From assembly GCA_035550595.1 (NCBI GenBank), contig DASZOV010000096.1:1-64000 (forward strand): 64,000 nucleotides of DNA. The letters are read 5' to 3'. The notes under the pieces were generated by a model that was not told the origin of the DNA, searched no databases, and saw nothing but the letters and a program-made list of their open reading frames with translations. Shown in pieces: positions 63,701-64,000 of this stretch. Each line of letters starts with the position of its first letter. Position 1 is the first letter of the stretch. The translations under genes were made by a program, and so were the position numbers. This DNA is from CALFMR01 sp035550595. GTDB taxonomy: Bacteria; Acidobacteriota; Vicinamibacteria; Vicinamibacterales; SCN-69-37.

Positions 63701-64000
63701 TGTGCCGCCGCGATCTGAAACCGAGCGCCGCGTGGCCGCCATCTGGGCCGACGTGTTGGGTGCGGACACGATCGGCGTTCACGATACGTTCTTCGAGCTC
63801 GGCGGCCATTCGCTGCTGGCGATGCGCCTCGCGTCCCGTGTCAGCGCCACCTTCGGCGTCGACGTCTCGATCCGCCGGCTGTTCGAGTCGCCGACGGTCT
63901 CTGAGCTCGCCGCGTATCTGGATGGCGCGACCGTCGCGCACACCACGGCATCGCACGTCGCGCGTCCCATTCCGCGTCAACGGCGGACGCCCCTCCCGCA
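60732..64000 (+). CDS. NRPS, C-A-T-(C) module, truncated at window edge
   Basis: The frame stays open through the right edge. A condensation domain (about 60790-62090) has the catalytic GHHVIFDG at 61180-61203; an adenylation domain (about 62130-63680) has YTSGSTGTPKGV, NTYGPTEATV and TPNGKVDR; a carrier domain has ELGGHSLLAM with the Ser codon at 63810. Residues after the carrier (PIPRQRRTPLP) look like the start of a second condensation domain. The adenylation code reads D-P-E-D-V-A-T-V-T-K, which I do not recognise; the acidic E and D could suit a basic amino acid. GTG 60723 is an alternative start. Confidence 0.9.
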   Translation, partial: MTIEPQHDSNGAGVRAGEAGLFTVPASAAQQRFWLIDQASATRALYNTPVVYRISGPLDVDALRRSFAGLVQRHESLRTTFVERDGALMQCIAPTGIVPLRVVAGSPDPAVWRSAVKDEIAVPFDLARGPLMRATLFEIGAGDHVLVITGHHVIFDGWSETVLFDDLEAFYTAAVSGAAARLPDLPVQYADFAVWQSQAVPPAAVARSLDYWRAELRDLATLDLPTDRVRPRRPTMAGALREFVCPPSLTAAIRALARRCGTTTFVVAAAAFQALLQRYTGQVDVPIGIITSGRTRSEVERLIGCFINTLVLRGDLAGDPTFLELVSRTRQTALDAHKHADAPFERVVEAAGVRPDPARHPLFEVLFNFSPIGRLRRTFAGISLERLQVDTGLAKFDLTLELADVGDELRGGIEYSTELFDAPTIERLVDHFHALLDGAVRAPETRISVLPILTAAEREQLIAGWHEAPVAAPPDDTVVALFAALAAQTPHAPAVICGDDVLTYADVRRAASRLTHRLQAQHGVRPGARVGLSVERSAAMVPALLGILATGAAYVPLDPAYPADRLALMREDAGVSVVVTDRHASHVFEGTGAALVDVHGLDDAADESMLDASTPGALAYVMYTSGSTGTPKGVAITHRTLAEHCLDVQRVYDLTPSDRVLQFASLNFDPSVEQIFSTLMTGACLVVRGSDVWSATDLAAAIARHGVTVADLPTAYWVQLAHAASTEGTAGTSTSAPTLRLVLAGGEAMPVDALAPWWRTPYAHARLLNTYGPTEATVTATVFDVPRSWQPAAGERIVPIGRPFARRRARVLDAQGSLVPIGVVGELCLGGAGLASGYLNQPALTARAFVADPFDNAPDARLYRTGDLVRHLPDGNLAYVGRRDEQVKVNGFRIEPGEIEAALQRHPTVEQAVVVVRDDGAGRRLVAYVIAATGRSVRADDLRGVLATTLPDYMVPSAIVVVTEWPLTPNGKVDRRRLPAPVVTTDRTAHVPPRSETERRVAAIWADVLGADTIGVHDTFFELGGHSLLAMRLASRVSATFGVDVSIRRLFESPTVSELAAYLDGATVAHTTASHVARPIPRQRRTPLP

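Noticed and set aside
59799..63980. Two long minus-strand frames opposite the NRPS genes (to 61811 and 63980)
   Set aside because: Low-information Arg-rich translations; the plus strand has continuous A, C and carrier motifs.

Overview
The window is high-GC bacterial chromosome with dense, strongly GC3-biased genes. Nothing in it is a direct taxonomic marker. The gene content points to an Acidobacteriota-type soil heterotroph, perhaps of the Vicinamibacteria kind. It has CadC-like winged-helix regulators fused to TolB propellers, an Oar-like 1249-aa TonB receptor, a DUF4252/ECF-sigma operon, a PVC-type HEAT/cytochrome-c dehydrogenase, several TIM-barrel sugar isomerases and an RES-Xre pair. 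This placement is an inference. No rRNA, tRNA, CRISPR array, phage or IS element was seen.

Layout. 0-10 kb is housekeeping and membrane functions: a 5'-truncated rhomboid protease, aat, apaG, terC, a ChaN-like protein, a zinc metallopeptidase, a Cys/Met/His-rich (copper-like) secreted protein with an outer-membrane partner, an ABC exporter and ettA. 10-20 kb holds a DDAH-like hydrolase, an RES-Xre toxin-antitoxin pair, an RNB nuclease, an ECF sigma/anti-sigma/DUF4252 set, a TolB-like protein and GTP-type PEP carboxykinase. 20-31 kb is peptide-oriented: an M14 peptidase, a membrane-anchored regulator, and divergent from it gamma-glutamyltransferase plus a very large TonB receptor. 31-36 kb has a ferritin-like protein, an ATP-grasp ligase, and a 4'-phosphopantetheinyl transferase and metallophosphoesterase facing a malonyl-CoA:ACP transacylase. 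36.4-37.1 kb is the largest gene-poor stretch. 37-50.7 kb is sugar-acid metabolism: secreted GH67 alpha-glucuronidase, KDG kinase and KDPG aldolase, plus an SDR and three xylose-isomerase-like proteins, with a ClC channel, a Bcp peroxiredoxin, an ABC-F protein and a YeiH-type transporter interspersed. 50.8-58.5 kb has the HEAT/cytochrome protein, a molybdopterin-fold protein divergent from a TonB receptor, and an acyl-CoA dehydrogenase. From 58.7 kb to the right edge lies the start of a non-ribosomal peptide synthetase locus (A-T, then C-A-T-C...). Its first adenylation domain carries an Asn-like specificity code.

How genes may work together. GH67 would release glucuronic acid from glucuronoxylan, and the 2-keto-3-deoxy-gluconate kinase and aldolase would take its catabolite to pyruvate and glyceraldehyde-3-phosphate. 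The phosphopantetheinyl transferase could activate the NRPS carrier domains, and the discrete acyltransferase could serve fatty-acid or polyketide carriers. The winged-helix/TolB regulator is placed to control the ggt-TonB receptor pair.

The least-explained signals are intergenic. There are three families of short dispersed repeats, two of which show compensatory changes in their hairpin arms. There is also a possible sigma-54-driven small RNA at about 36.66-36.87 kb, with a -24/-12 element, two C-rich hairpin loops and a terminator-like hairpin plus T-tract, and a second sigma-54-like element sits before the NRPS genes.
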